Positions 8,585 through 16,177 of a stretch of 64,000 bases of DNA are shown here, one piece after another. The position numbers and the translations under genes were made by a program. The notes under the pieces were generated by a model. The model had not been told where the DNA came from and ran no database searches. It saw nothing but the letters and a program-made list of their open reading frames with translations. How positions within the stretch are numbered: position 1 is the first letter of the stretch; each line of letters starts with the position of its first letter. This DNA comes from Chloroflexota bacterium (GTDB lineage: Bacteria > Chloroflexota > Limnocylindria > Limnocylindrales > CSP1-4): assembly GCA_015478725.1 (NCBI GenBank), contig JADMIG010000001.1:186001-250000 (forward strand). Direction: 5' to 3'.

Positions 8585-9706
8585 TCAGACGTCGTCGTCC
8601 GCGTGGGGCGACGGGTCGTGGACGACGAATGAATGATCCGCCGACCAGGCGAGGCGGACCTCATCGCCCGGCCGGTGGAGCGAGCCGTGGTTCGTCCGCT
8701 CCACGTTCTGTTCGTAGACGGCGATCCGTTGGCCCGATCTGGTCTCGACGATGTATTGCGTGCTCACGCCCATGTACGACGCATCTCGGACAACGCCGAC
8801 GAGGGCGTTCGTTCCGGCCGGGCCGGCCTCCGTGAGCGCGAGCAGGCGGATCTTCTCCGGCCTCACCCCGACCTCCACCGCGGTCGCTCCGTTCAGCAGC
8901 GCCCCCGGCACCCGGACGCTCGCATCGTCACCGAGGCGGACGACGGCGTAGCCGTCCGCGGTACCGGTGACGGTTCCCGGCAGGAGATTGCTCACCCCGA
9001 GGAATCCGGCGACGAACCGCGTCGTCGGTCGCTCGTAGAGGCTCTCCGGGTCGCCGAGCTGCTCGTAGCGGCCGTGATTCATGACGGCGATCCGATCCGA
9101 CATCGTCATCGCCTCCTCCTGGTCGTGGGTCACGTAGATGAACGTGATCCCGACCTCCTGCTGGATCCGCTTGAGTTCGACCTGCATCTGCTTGCGAAGC
9201 TTGAGGTCGAGCGCTCCGAGCGGCTCGTCGAGGAGGAGGACCGCCGGGCGGTTGATGAGGGCTCGGGCGAGCGCCACACGCTGGGCCTGACCGCCGGAGA
9301 TCTGATGCGGCTTGCGCTTCTCGTACCCGGGCAGCTCGACGAGGGCGAGCATGTCCGTCACCCGGCGCCTGATCTCGTCGCCCTTGATCCCGCGCCGGCG
9401 GAGCCCGAAGGCGACGTTCTCGAAGATCGTCAGGTGGGGAAACAGGGCGTAGTTCTGGAAGACGGTGTTGACGTTGCGGCGGTACGGCGCCAGCCACGTC
9501 ACGTCCTGGCCCTGGAGCTCGATGAGTCCCGAGGTGGGCTGCTCGAAGCCGCCGATCATCCGGAGGGTGGTCGTCTTGCCGCAACCGGACGGTCCGAGCA
9601 GCGAGAAGAACTCGCCGTGCTGGACCTCGAGGTTGATCCGGTCGACGGCGGCGACGTCGCCGAACCGTTTGACCACCTCGACGAGCCGAACATCGACTGT
9701 GGGCAC
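8585..9706 (-). CDS. potA: spermidine/putrescine ABC transporter ATPase PotA
   Basis: 373 residues from a GTG start. The same frame is open further upstream, but that part is Arg/Pro-rich and not ABC-like. Walker A GPSGCGKTT, Q-loop, ABC signature SGGQAQRVALARAL and Walker B LLLDEPLGALD are intact, followed by a TOBE-like C-terminal domain (GVRPEKIRL). It hydrolyses ATP to power PotBC. It is the first gene of the potA-D-B-C-aminotransferase operon and lies about 110 nt downstream of a good sigma70-type promoter. The start is chosen because VRLVEVVKRFG aligns with the usual PotA N-terminus. Confidence 0.88.
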   Translation of the reverse strand: MPTVDVRLVEVVKRFGDVAAVDRINLEVQHGEFFSLLGPSGCGKTTTLRMIGGFEQPTSGLIELQGQDVTWLAPYRRNVNTVFQNYALFPHLTIFENVAFGLRRRGIKGDEIRRRVTDMLALVELPGYEKRKPHQISGGQAQRVALARALINRPAVLLLDEPLGALDLKLRKQMQVELKRIQQEVGITFIYVTHDQEEAMTMSDRIAVMNHGRYEQLGDPESLYERPTTRFVAGFLGVSNLLPGTVTGTADGYAVVRLGDDASVRVPGALLNGATAVEVGVRPEKIRLLALTEAGPAGTNALVGVVRDASYMGVSTQYIVETRSGQRIAVYEQNVERTNHGSLHRPGDEVRLAWSADHSFVVHDPSPHADDDV

Positions 9707-10101
9707 GGGGCGGATGCTTCTCCAGCTCGGAGCGGTGGGGCGGTCTCGAGGTCGCGCGTCGGCCGCCGGCACGGAGGACCACGTCGATCGAACCGGACGG
9801 CCGTGAGGCCCGCCGGTGGCCGGAGGATAGGACCTCACGGAGTCCGATGTCAAGGCGGCGTTAACGGTTCGACCTTCGCGGTGAACGTTGCTGTTTCGTG
9901 CGAATCGCGTCGTATCGCGGTGGCTAGGGCGCTGGTGCTGCCGGGTCGGCGCCGATCGCCGCGGATGGATGGCGGGATGCGCCGCCGCCGCGCTGCCCTC
10001 GCCGGAGGCGACCACGGCCGCCCGGCGGTAGGATATCGAACGGTCGGACCACCGAAATCCCCACCGACCGACCCCGCAACGACCCGAGGACGTGGCCCGC
10101 G
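9707..10101. other. divergent intergenic region potA / mrp
   Basis: 395 bp without a supportable gene. It holds the minus-strand potA promoter at 9824-9853 and an approximately 110-nt potA leader. On the plus side a TAGGAT box near 10027 could serve mrp. The open frames that cross it are Arg-rich and read as shadows. I see no riboswitch that I recognise. Confidence 0.6.
9824..9853 (-). promoter_or_regulatory. sigma70-type promoter of the potADBC operon
   Basis: On the minus strand a perfect TTGACA (plus 9848-9853) is followed after 18 nt by TATCCT (plus 9824-9829). It is the best consensus promoter seen in the window. It would start transcription near 9817 and give a leader of about 110 nt before the potA GTG. 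Confidence 0.7.
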
Positions 10102-11178
10102 ATGATCCCATTGACCGAAGGCGCGATCTACGACGCGCTCCGCACCGTCCAGGAGCCGGAGCTCGGCCGCGACATCGTCACCCTCGGGATGGTGAAACAG
10201 ATCGCCATCGACGGTTCCCGAGTCGCGTTCACCCTCGAACTGACGACGCCGGCCTGCCCGCTCAAGGACGAGATCGAGCGGACGGCGAACGTCGCCCTGC
10301 GTGCGATCGGGGCGGACGCCGTCGAGATCACCTGGGGTGCGATGGTCCGGCGGGCGGTGCCGGTCCGCCCGGAGCAGCTCGTGCCCGGCGTGAAGAACGT
10401 CATCGCCGTGGCCTCCGGGAAGGGCGGCGTCGGCAAGAGCACGATCGCGGTCAACCTGGCCGTGGCCCTCGCCCGCGCCGGTGCGAGCGTCGGCCTGCTC
10501 GATGCGGACATCACCGGACCGAACGTCCCGATCATGCTCGGGCTCAGCGGACAGCCGACCGCCACGCCGGAGGGCAAGATCGCGCCGCTCGTGCGGCACG
10601 GCGTCAAGGCGATCTCCATCCAGTTCTTCGTCCCGGAGGGCCAGCCGATCGTGTGGCGCGGTCCGCTCGTCGGCGGCGCGATCCAGCAGTTCCTCCGCGA
10701 CGTCGATTGGGGCGATCTCGACTACCTCGTCATCGACCAGCCGCCGGGGACGTCGGATGCGCAGCTGACGCTCGCCCAGGCGATCCCGATCGGCGGAACC
10801 CTCCTCGTGACGACGCCGCAGGACGTCGCCCTGCTCGATGTCGAGAAGGCGCTCGCGATGCTCAAGCGGATGAATGTCCCGGTGATCGGGATCGTGGAGA
10901 ACATGAGCGCCTTCATCTGCCCCCACTGCGGCGAGGCGACCGAGATCTTCGGCCGGGGAGGCGGGGAACGCTTCGCGGCGGCCCACGGTATCGAGTACCT
11001 CGGCGGCATCCCCCTCGACGTCACGATCCGCCAGGGCGGCGACGCCGGGATCCCGGTCGTCGCCCAGCGCGAGCCCGGGCCGGCCGCGCTCGCACTCGAG
11101 GCCCTGGCCCGGACGGTGGCCGCGCGGATGAGCGTGCGGGCGATGGGCGCCCAGCAGCCGGTCCTCACGATCTCCTGA
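10102..11178 (+). CDS. mrp: Mrp/NBP35-family iron-sulfur carrier ATPase
   Basis: 358 residues. An N-terminal MIP18/PaaD-like domain (1-85, with TTPACPLK) is joined to a ParA-type ATPase with the deviant Walker A GKGGVGKST (106-114). A CPHC pair near 270 is the site where relatives hold a bridging Fe-S cluster. The family delivers Fe-S clusters to apoproteins in the cytosol. A GAGG-like SD lies 13 nt before the ATG. Its 3' end overlaps the convergent MBL gene by 14 bp. Confidence 0.9.
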   Translation: MIPLTEGAIYDALRTVQEPELGRDIVTLGMVKQIAIDGSRVAFTLELTTPACPLKDEIERTANVALRAIGADAVEITWGAMVRRAVPVRPEQLVPGVKNVIAVASGKGGVGKSTIAVNLAVALARAGASVGLLDADITGPNVPIMLGLSGQPTATPEGKIAPLVRHGVKAISIQFFVPEGQPIVWRGPLVGGAIQQFLRDVDWGDLDYLVIDQPPGTSDAQLTLAQAIPIGGTLLVTTPQDVALLDVEKALAMLKRMNVPVIGIVENMSAFICPHCGEATEIFGRGGGERFAAAHGIEYLGGIPLDVTIRQGGDAGIPVVAQREPGPAALALEALARTVAARMSVRAMGAQQPVLTIS

Positions 11179-12037
11179 GCGGCCTCGCCAGGGGGATCCG
11201 TGAGCGGGTCGCCGGGTTGGTCGCGGCCGCCGCCGCAGCCGGCGCGGCCTCGGGACCGGCCTGAGGAGCGACCGCGAGCCGGAGACCCGGCCGGGCGATC
11301 TCGACCGCGACATCCGTCGTCCGATCGGCGAGCGCCCGCAGATCGTCGCGATGGGCCGATGGATAGTGCGTGAGGAGCAGGCGCCGGACACCCGCCCGGC
11401 GAGCCATCTCGACGGCCTCGACGCCGGTCGAATGGCCCCGACAGGGCTCGTCCTCGCTCGCCGACGCGAGCGTCGCCTCGGCGATGAGGAGGTCGGCCCC
11501 GCGGGCGAGGGTCACGAGGTGCTCCGTCGGCCCGCTGTCGCCGCCGTAGACCAGACTCGCGCCGAGGCCCTCGATCCGCATCGCTCGCGCGGCGACGTAG
11601 TGCTGGAGCGGCGTCGGGCGGACGACGAGCGAGCCGAGCTGGAACGGCACCTCGTCCTCGTACTCATGCACGTCGAACGCATCCTCGAAGAAGGTCGCCC
11701 GTTCGCTCATGACCGTCGCGAAGACGGTGAGCCGGGCGCGCCCGCCTGGCGGCAGCCAGATCGCCGGCCGGCCGGTGGCTGTCCCGGGCCACGGGTAGAG
11801 GTACCTGAGCGGCGCGAGATCCATGAAATGGTCCGCGTGCAGGTGGCCGATGACGACGCCGTCGAGGCGTCCGGGGTCCACGAGCGCTCGCAGCCGACCG
11901 ACCACGCCGGTCCCGCAATCGAACAGCACGGCCGTAAGCCCGCTCTCGACGAGGAGCCCGGACGCGGGCGTGTCCGGCTGAGGGGCGGCCGGTCCCGAGC
12001 CGACCACGGTAAGGCGCATCACCCGCGCATCGTCCAT
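11165..12037 (-). CDS. MBL-fold metallo-hydrolase (RNase Z-like)
   Basis: 290 residues. Metal-binding motif HLHADHFMD (HxHxDH) follows a glycine-rich FDCGTGVVGR strand. Later GGDSGPTEHLV, LIAEAT and LLLTHYPSAH supply the remaining ligands of the metallo-beta-lactamase fold. The closest general match is the RNase Z/AtsA-like branch, but the exosite arm of tRNase Z is not evident, so substrate is unknown. The start may instead be the ATG at 12019, where MRLTVVGSG aligns with the usual first strand. The last residues are an Ala/Arg-rich tail overlapping mrp. Confidence 0.75.
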   Translation of the reverse strand: MDDARVMRLTVVGSGPAAPQPDTPASGLLVESGLTAVLFDCGTGVVGRLRALVDPGRLDGVVIGHLHADHFMDLAPLRYLYPWPGTATGRPAIWLPPGGRARLTVFATVMSERATFFEDAFDVHEYEDEVPFQLGSLVVRPTPLQHYVAARAMRIEGLGASLVYGGDSGPTEHLVTLARGADLLIAEATLASASEDEPCRGHSTGVEAVEMARRAGVRRLLLTHYPSAHRDDLRALADRTTDVAVEIARPGLRLAVAPQAGPEAAPAAAAAATNPATRSRIPLARPLRRS

Positions 12038-12162
12038 CGTTGCAGGCGGCGCGTGGAATCGGCAGGTTGACGGCTCGCCTGTCGGCGGGCCGACAGTGTG
12101 CCCGGTCGGGTCGGACGTCGCGGGACCGGCGGTATCGGCGGACGGCGAGGGGCCCGGCTGGC

Positions 12163-12168
12163 TACGAT
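12163..12168 (+). promoter_or_regulatory. -10 box of leaderless promoter (Crp/Fnr gene)
   Basis: TACGAT lies 6 nt before the ATG at 12175, so transcription would begin at the start codon. No SD is present in the same interval. Confidence 0.5.
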
Positions 12169-12174
12169 GGCGGG

Positions 12175-12870
12175 ATGGTTGCTCCGGAGGTCGCCGCCGC
12201 TCTGTCGAAGTGCGTCCTCTTCGCCGGGCTCGGTCCGGCCGAACTCGCGAGCCTCGCGGCGGAGGTTCGGGTCCGGCGGTTCCGGCGCGGCGAGGTCCTC
12301 TTCCATCAGGGCGACCCGGGCGACGCCCTGTTCGTCGTGGCGCGGGGTGCGGTGAAGATCAGCCTCCCGTCCGACGAGGGAGGTGAGGCGATCATCGCCA
12401 CGGCAAGACCGGGCGAGTTCTTCGGCGAGCTCGCCCTGCTCGACGGTGCGCCCCGCTCGGCGACGGCGACGGCCCTGGGGCCGACGGAGACGGTGGTCCT
12501 GTCGCGGCAGCGGTTCCGCGAGCTCCTCGCGACCGAGGCCGCCCTTCGCGATGCCCTGTTCGCCACCCTCGCGAGGGAGCTTCGCCAGATCACGATGCAC
12601 GTCCAGGACCTGCACTTCCTCGACATCACCGGCCGGCTCGCGGCCCGCCTCATCCGGCTCGCGGCGACCGACGGCACCACGAACCCCGATGGCACCATCC
12701 GCCTCGACGCGCCGCTCACGCAGGGCGATCTCGGATCGATGATCGGGGCGACCCGACAGACGGTGAACAAGCTCCTCGGCATCTTCGTCGACGATCAGCT
12801 GCTGCGGCTCGATCGCGACGCGATCGTCATCCTCGACCGCGACGGGCTCGCCCGGATGGCCCGCCACTGA
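12175..12870 (+). CDS. Crp/Fnr-family transcription regulator
   Basis: 231 residues, standard length. The cyclic-nucleotide-binding beta-roll spans about 5-125 (RGEVLFHQGDPGDALFVV, then PGEFFGELALLDGAPRSATA), and a C-terminal helix-turn-helix lies near 170-215 (TQGDLGSMIGATRQTVNKLL). The phosphate-binding cassette FGELALLDGAPRSA conserves the E and RSA seen in cAMP binders, so an effector nucleotide is plausible. No cysteine cluster for Fe-S sensing is seen, arguing against Fnr. The start ATG is preceded by TACGAT at 6 nt. Its 3' end overlaps cinA by 44 bp in convergent orientation. Confidence 0.88.
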   Translation: MVAPEVAAALSKCVLFAGLGPAELASLAAEVRVRRFRRGEVLFHQGDPGDALFVVARGAVKISLPSDEGGEAIIATARPGEFFGELALLDGAPRSATATALGPTETVVLSRQRFRELLATEAALRDALFATLARELRQITMHVQDLHFLDITGRLAARLIRLAATDGTTNPDGTIRLDAPLTQGDLGSMIGATRQTVNKLLGIFVDDQLLRLDRDAIVILDRDGLARMARH

Positions 12871-14050
12871 CCTCGCGCAGGCGCTCGTGGAGGATCGCGA
12901 CGGCGGTGAGGGCCGCTCGCGACCTGCCGAGAGGGCCGCCGAGGAACGCGACTCGCCGCTCGTGATGGATCCCGCGCGCCGTCGCCAGGGCGACGCTCAC
13001 GACCGTGTCGGCGCGTCGCTCCGCGGCCCGAACGGCAAGCACGACGGTCGCCCCGCACTCCGCCCGGAGCCGCTCGGCCGCGATCCTCGGGTCTTGGCTG
13101 GCATCCGCGGATCCCGGGCCCACGACCGTCGCGGTCACGAGGCCGGGCAGGTCGCCGAGAAGACCGACGAGCGAGCCGCCCGTCCCGCACTCCCACATGG
13201 CGAGCGTCCAGCCGCGGGCGGTCAGCGCCTCGCCGACCGCCTCACCCCAGGTGTCGGAGCCCGTTGCCCAGATGTACGGTCCGATCGCCGCGCGGACCCG
13301 TTCGGCCGCCGATCCCACGAGGTCCGCCGCCGAACGGTCGAGCTCTGCCGTCGCGCTGATCCGGACGTCCACCGCGTCCGCCCGGGCGTACGTCGCCACG
13401 ATCGGATTCGGTGAGCGGAGCAGATCCTCCCCGAGCAGGTCGGCGGCGGCGGACTCGCCGATGCCCGTGAGGCGGTAGGTGAGACGCGCGGTGTCGAGGC
13501 CGAGTCCGCGATCCCGCAGCCGCGGCAGCACCCAGTCGCGCCACATCGGCCGCATCTCGCGCGGCGGCCCCGGGAGAGCGACGACGATTCGTCCGTCGGG
13601 GCGTTCCACCCACCAGCCCGGGGCCGTCCCGTTGTCGTTCGGGATCGGCGTCGCCGACGGGATGAGCCAGGCCTGCTTGAGGTTGATCTCGGCGAAGGGC
13701 AGGCTCCGTCGTTCCCAGAGGTTGCGGAGCCAGCGCTCGAGCGACGGATCCAGCGCGGGCCGCTCGGCGAAGACCGCGGCGATCGATTCCCGGGTAAGGT
13801 CGTCCGGGGTGGGACCGAGGCCGCCGGTGGAGACCACGAGATCCGCCCGGACGAGGCCGTCCGCGAACGCCTCCGTCACCGCGCTGAGCTCGTCCGGCAG
13901 GGCCGTGATGCGGATCACGCGCACGCCTTCGGTGGTGAGGTCGCGGGCGAGCTCGCCGGCGTTGGTGTCACGCGTCTCACCGACCGTCAGCTCCGTCCCG
14001 ATCGAGAGGAGCGCGGCCCCGACGATCCGGTCCGGCGCTGCATCCGTCAT
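12827..14050 (-). CDS. cinA: CinA-like protein (MoCF-binding domain)
   Basis: 407 residues. The N-terminal molybdopterin-binding-like domain has IGTELTVGETRDTNAGELA, the STGGLGPTPDDLTRE signature and GPPREMRPMW typical of CinA/competence-damage proteins, which in relatives show ADP-ribose pyrophosphatase activity. The C-terminal CinA amidase region (from about 285, VGEALTARGWTLAMWECGTGGSL) is short and lacks the usual TAES(C/A)TGG catalytic serine context, so the NMN deamidase function is doubtful. A TACGCT box 7 nt before the ATG suggests a leaderless transcript. The convergent 44-bp overlap with the Crp/Fnr gene could cause antisense interference. Confidence 0.82.
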   Translation of the reverse strand: MTDAAPDRIVGAALLSIGTELTVGETRDTNAGELARDLTTEGVRVIRITALPDELSAVTEAFADGLVRADLVVSTGGLGPTPDDLTRESIAAVFAERPALDPSLERWLRNLWERRSLPFAEINLKQAWLIPSATPIPNDNGTAPGWWVERPDGRIVVALPGPPREMRPMWRDWVLPRLRDRGLGLDTARLTYRLTGIGESAAADLLGEDLLRSPNPIVATYARADAVDVRISATAELDRSAADLVGSAAERVRAAIGPYIWATGSDTWGEAVGEALTARGWTLAMWECGTGGSLVGLLGDLPGLVTATVVGPGSADASQDPRIAAERLRAECGATVVLAVRAAERRADTVVSVALATARGIHHERRVAFLGGPLGRSRAALTAVAILHERLREVSGGPSGRARRGRG

Positions 14051-14057
14051 GGGGCGA

Positions 14058-14063
14058 AGCGTA
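14058..14063 (-). promoter_or_regulatory. -10 box of leaderless promoter (cinA)
   Basis: TACGCT on the minus strand, 7 nt before the ATG at 14050. The divergent box at 14097-14102 is only about 40 bp away, so the two promoters are back to back. Confidence 0.5.
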
Positions 14064-14096
14064 GCGTGCCGGGTCCGGCCGCCACCGGACCGCTGA

Positions 14097-14102
14097 TATC
14101 AT
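14097..14102 (+). promoter_or_regulatory. -10 box of leaderless promoter (holin-like gene)
   Basis: TATCAT lies 9 nt before the GTG at 14112. It is divergent from the cinA box. Confidence 0.45.
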
Positions 14103-14111
14103 CGGCCGATC

Positions 14112-14930
14112 GTGACCGATCAGGATCCGCACGCCGAGGCGCCCGGCCTCCGCGAACAGCTCCGCGCGACCGTCGCCGCAGGCGTTGCGCTCGTTCGTGC
14201 GCACATCGAGCTCGCCAGGGCGGAGGTCGCCGAGATCGCCGTCGAGATGCAGCGCGTCGCGCTGCTCGCCGGAGCCGCCGTCGCGGCACTCCTCTTCCTC
14301 GGTGTCCTCCTCCCGGTGGGCCTCATCCTGTTCGTCGGCGAATGGCTGTTCGGGTCGATCGGGTGGGGCGTCCTCCTCGGTTCCGAGCTCTGCCTCGCGA
14401 TCGCCGTGACGGCGCTCGTCCTGGGCCTCGGCCTGCCGGCCCGCCGCGTCGGCAGTGCGTTCGGCTGGGCGGTCGTGATCGCCATCGTCCTCGCCATCGT
14501 CCTCGGCACCGCGCTGACGAACACGGCGTGGACGCAGCTCGGCATGTCGGTCGCCCCAGGAGTCGAGTCCGGCGTCCGGCCGCTCGTCGTCGGGACGGCT
14601 GCCCTCGCCGCGGTCGGCGTCCTCCTCGGCCTCATCCTCGGCGCACGCTCCGGCGGGCGGGCTGCCCTCGGCGGCATCGTCGGCGGCGCGATCGGCGGCG
14701 CCATCGTCGGGGCGCTCTCGGCGGTCCGCTTCGGGGTGGGGCCCGGCGTCGCCCTCGGCGTCGCCGTCGGCATCGCCATGTGGTCCGCCCTGCTCGGGAT
14801 CGGTCTTGGCCGGACCGGCGTCGACACGGATGCGCTCAAGGCGCGATTCTGGCCGAGCCAGACCATCGAGACCACGAAGGAGACGATCGAGTGGGTGCGC
14901 GAACGGACGCCGCTCGGGCCGCCGCGGTAG
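14112..14930 (+). CDS. phage holin family-like membrane protein
   Basis: 272 residues from a GTG. The first 45 residues form an amphipathic helix (LRATVAAGVALVRAHIELA) followed by two strong hydrophobic segments near 52-72 and 85-115. This is the layout of the actinobacterial holin-X/YqjE-type proteins, which are cellular rather than phage proteins in many genomes. The remainder has further Gly/Ala-rich hydrophobic stretches (IVGGAIGGAIVGALSA) resembling a glycine-zipper membrane domain. Function is unknown; an envelope or stress role is a guess. It overlaps the following gene by 40 bp. Confidence 0.65.
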   Translation: MTDQDPHAEAPGLREQLRATVAAGVALVRAHIELARAEVAEIAVEMQRVALLAGAAVAALLFLGVLLPVGLILFVGEWLFGSIGWGVLLGSELCLAIAVTALVLGLGLPARRVGSAFGWAVVIAIVLAIVLGTALTNTAWTQLGMSVAPGVESGVRPLVVGTAALAAVGVLLGLILGARSGGRAALGGIVGGAIGGAIVGALSAVRFGVGPGVALGVAVGIAMWSALLGIGLGRTGVDTDALKARFWPSQTIETTKETIEWVRERTPLGPPR

Positions 14931-15475
14931 CGAGTCGGGGCGAACTCGCCGAGGAGGTCGCCCGACTCGAGGCCGCCGGACGGGCCGCCGTGGACATCCC
15001 GGCCAAGATCCGGCGTGCACCGGCGAAGACGGCCGGACTCGCGGCGGGGGCGGCATTCGTCGCCCTCGGCGGGCCCCGGCGGGCCCTGCGGCGCGTGGCG
15101 CGGGCTGTCCGCGGGCCGCGCGAGGAACTTCCGTCGTCCATGCTGCCGGGCGAGGTGGAGAAGGCGGTCCGGGCGCTCGGCACAGACGGGGCCCGCGTGC
15201 GCGGGACGCTCGAGCGCGAGTTCGCGGCCTACCTCGATGCGAACTCCGCCGAGCGGAAGCGCCGCGATCTCGGGGCGACGAGCAGCCTGCTCGCCGGATC
15301 GATTCTCGGGCCGATCACCCGCCGCCTCGGCCGCCGACTCGCCGATGAGCTGTTCAGCCCGAAGGCGGCGGGCGGTGCGGCGTTCGACGCGGCCGTGAAG
15401 CGGGCACGGGAGCGCTGGACGCAGACTGGCGGCACGACGCCACCGCCGAGCGGGGACGAGGCCCGCCCGGGGTAG
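14891..15475 (+). CDS. hypothetical protein, partner of holin-like gene
   Basis: 194 residues from a GTG overlapping the previous gene by 40 bp. The same frame is open far upstream but Arg-rich there, so this start is chosen because helical, protein-like sequence begins here. An N-terminal helix (GELAEEVARLEAAG) leads to a basic stretch and one hydrophobic segment near 50-65 (TAGLAAGAAFVALGGP). A charged helical tail follows (RRRLADELFSPKAAG context). It resembles DUF3618-like proteins that accompany holin-X genes, but I cannot assign a family with certainty. Confidence 0.5.
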   Translation: MGARTDAARAAAVASRGELAEEVARLEAAGRAAVDIPAKIRRAPAKTAGLAAGAAFVALGGPRRALRRVARAVRGPREELPSSMLPGEVEKAVRALGTDGARVRGTLEREFAAYLDANSAERKRRDLGATSSLLAGSILGPITRRLGRRLADELFSPKAAGGAAFDAAVKRARERWTQTGGTTPPPSGDEARPG

Positions 15476-15838
15476 CCGTGATTGCCTGACACGTCGTTGG
15501 CGAGGATGCCCAGCGGATCGAGCCATCTGGGCCAGATTCCGGCAGATGGCCATGAGGCGGGCGTTGGTCTGCACATCGGTGTCAGGTGGCCCTCAGCCGG
15601 GCATCTGGCAGGATCCAGGCGCCGGCCCGGCCCGCTCCACGCTCAGGTCAGCCAGCGCCGCGTGGGGAGTCGATGACCAACGCCCGCCTGGTGGTCAGCT
15701 GTCAGGAACGGCATGCCGCGCCGTACCCCGCTCGATGGAACCGGATCCGGCGAGCGCCCGCGGTGATCGAGCTCGAGCGCCTCGTCCACTTGGCCATGGA
15801 ACTCGGTAGAGTCGAACCCTCTGTGGGAGACTAGGCAC
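15476..15838. other. intergenic region with dispersed repeat, upstream of tRNA-Leu
   Basis: 363 bp with no supportable gene. Most of it is the dispersed element at 15510-15760. The final 80 bp lead into tRNA-Leu and probably hold its promoter. Confidence 0.6.
15510..15760 (+). repeat. dispersed ~250-bp intergenic repeat, copy A
   Basis: This stretch aligns over about 250 bp, by eye roughly three quarters identical, with the reverse complement of 61240-61500. Exact shared words include a 17-mer (15537-15553 versus 61454-61470), a 13-mer (15637-15649 versus 61358-61370) and a 12-mer (15674-15685 versus 61322-61333). Internally GGCGGGCGTTGGTC (15557-15570) and its perfect complement (15674-15687) form an inverted repeat within longer imperfect 28-bp arms. 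It carries no convincing protein. It may be a decayed MITE-like or structured RNA element. Confidence 0.7.
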
Positions 15839-15926
15839 GGGCGAGTGGCGGAATGGCAGACGCGCCGGCCTTAGGAGCCGGTGCCGCGAAAGCGGCGTGT
15901 CGGTTCGACCCCGACCTCGCCTACCA
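15839..15926 (+). tRNA. tRNA-Leu (anticodon UAG)
   Basis: 88 nt including an encoded CCA end. The acceptor arm pairs GGGCGAG (15839-15845) with CTCGCCT (15916-15922), including one terminal G-T pair. The anticodon stem CCGGC/GCCGG encloses the loop CTTAGGA, giving anticodon TAG. The T arm is GTCGG-TTCGACC-CCGAC. A long variable arm (CCGC GAAA GCGG) is characteristic of leucine tRNA. It reads CUA and, by wobble, other CUN codons. Its 3' end is abutted by a degraded recombinase-like frame on the opposite strand, suggesting past use as an integration site. Confidence 0.95.
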
Positions 15927-16177
15927 GATCCTCCGGTATGCGAACCGCAGCCGGCACCCGGTACGTCGGCCGGATGTCGTCGGGCGAGATGACCCGGATC
16001 TCGCCGATCAGGAGGCGCAGGAGCGCCTTGGTCCGGGCTCGCTGTCCCTGCCGCAGGACCTCGCCCAAGGGCCTGACTGAGCGCCCACGACACGACGAGT
16101 CCTTGATCAGCGCGAAACTCGGTCACGCTGCGCTTCAGGGTACGAAGGACAGTCACGTCTGCGCCGGCTCGCCGCAC
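15927..16177 (-). pseudogene. degraded recombinase / Mrr-like nuclease debris
   Basis: Two minus-strand frames look protein-like but join out of frame. The right part (about 16070-16177) reads DVTVLRTLKRSVTEFRADQG and LVVSW, which resembles the C-terminal region of Mrr-type restriction endonucleases. The left part (about 15930-16068) reads RTKALLRLLIGEIRV and PTYRVPAAV, resembling the C-terminal end of large serine recombinases, and runs into the tRNA-Leu 3' end. No full-length gene can be reconstructed. I read it as residue of an inserted element. Family resemblance is from memory of motifs and has not been searched. Confidence 0.4.

Noticed and set aside
14066-14890. Long plus-strand frame upstream of the 14891 gene
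   Set aside because: Arg/Pro-rich and overlapping the holin-like gene in another frame; only the 3' part from GTG 14891 looks protein-like.
14112-14930. Prophage holin
   Set aside because: No phage lysis or structural genes nearby; the family is mostly cellular in this setting.
15673-15834. Short ORFs inside the dispersed repeat (both copies begin with ATG ACC AAC GCC)
   Set aside because: Differences between the copies do not favour synonymous sites and the frames are not preserved to the end.
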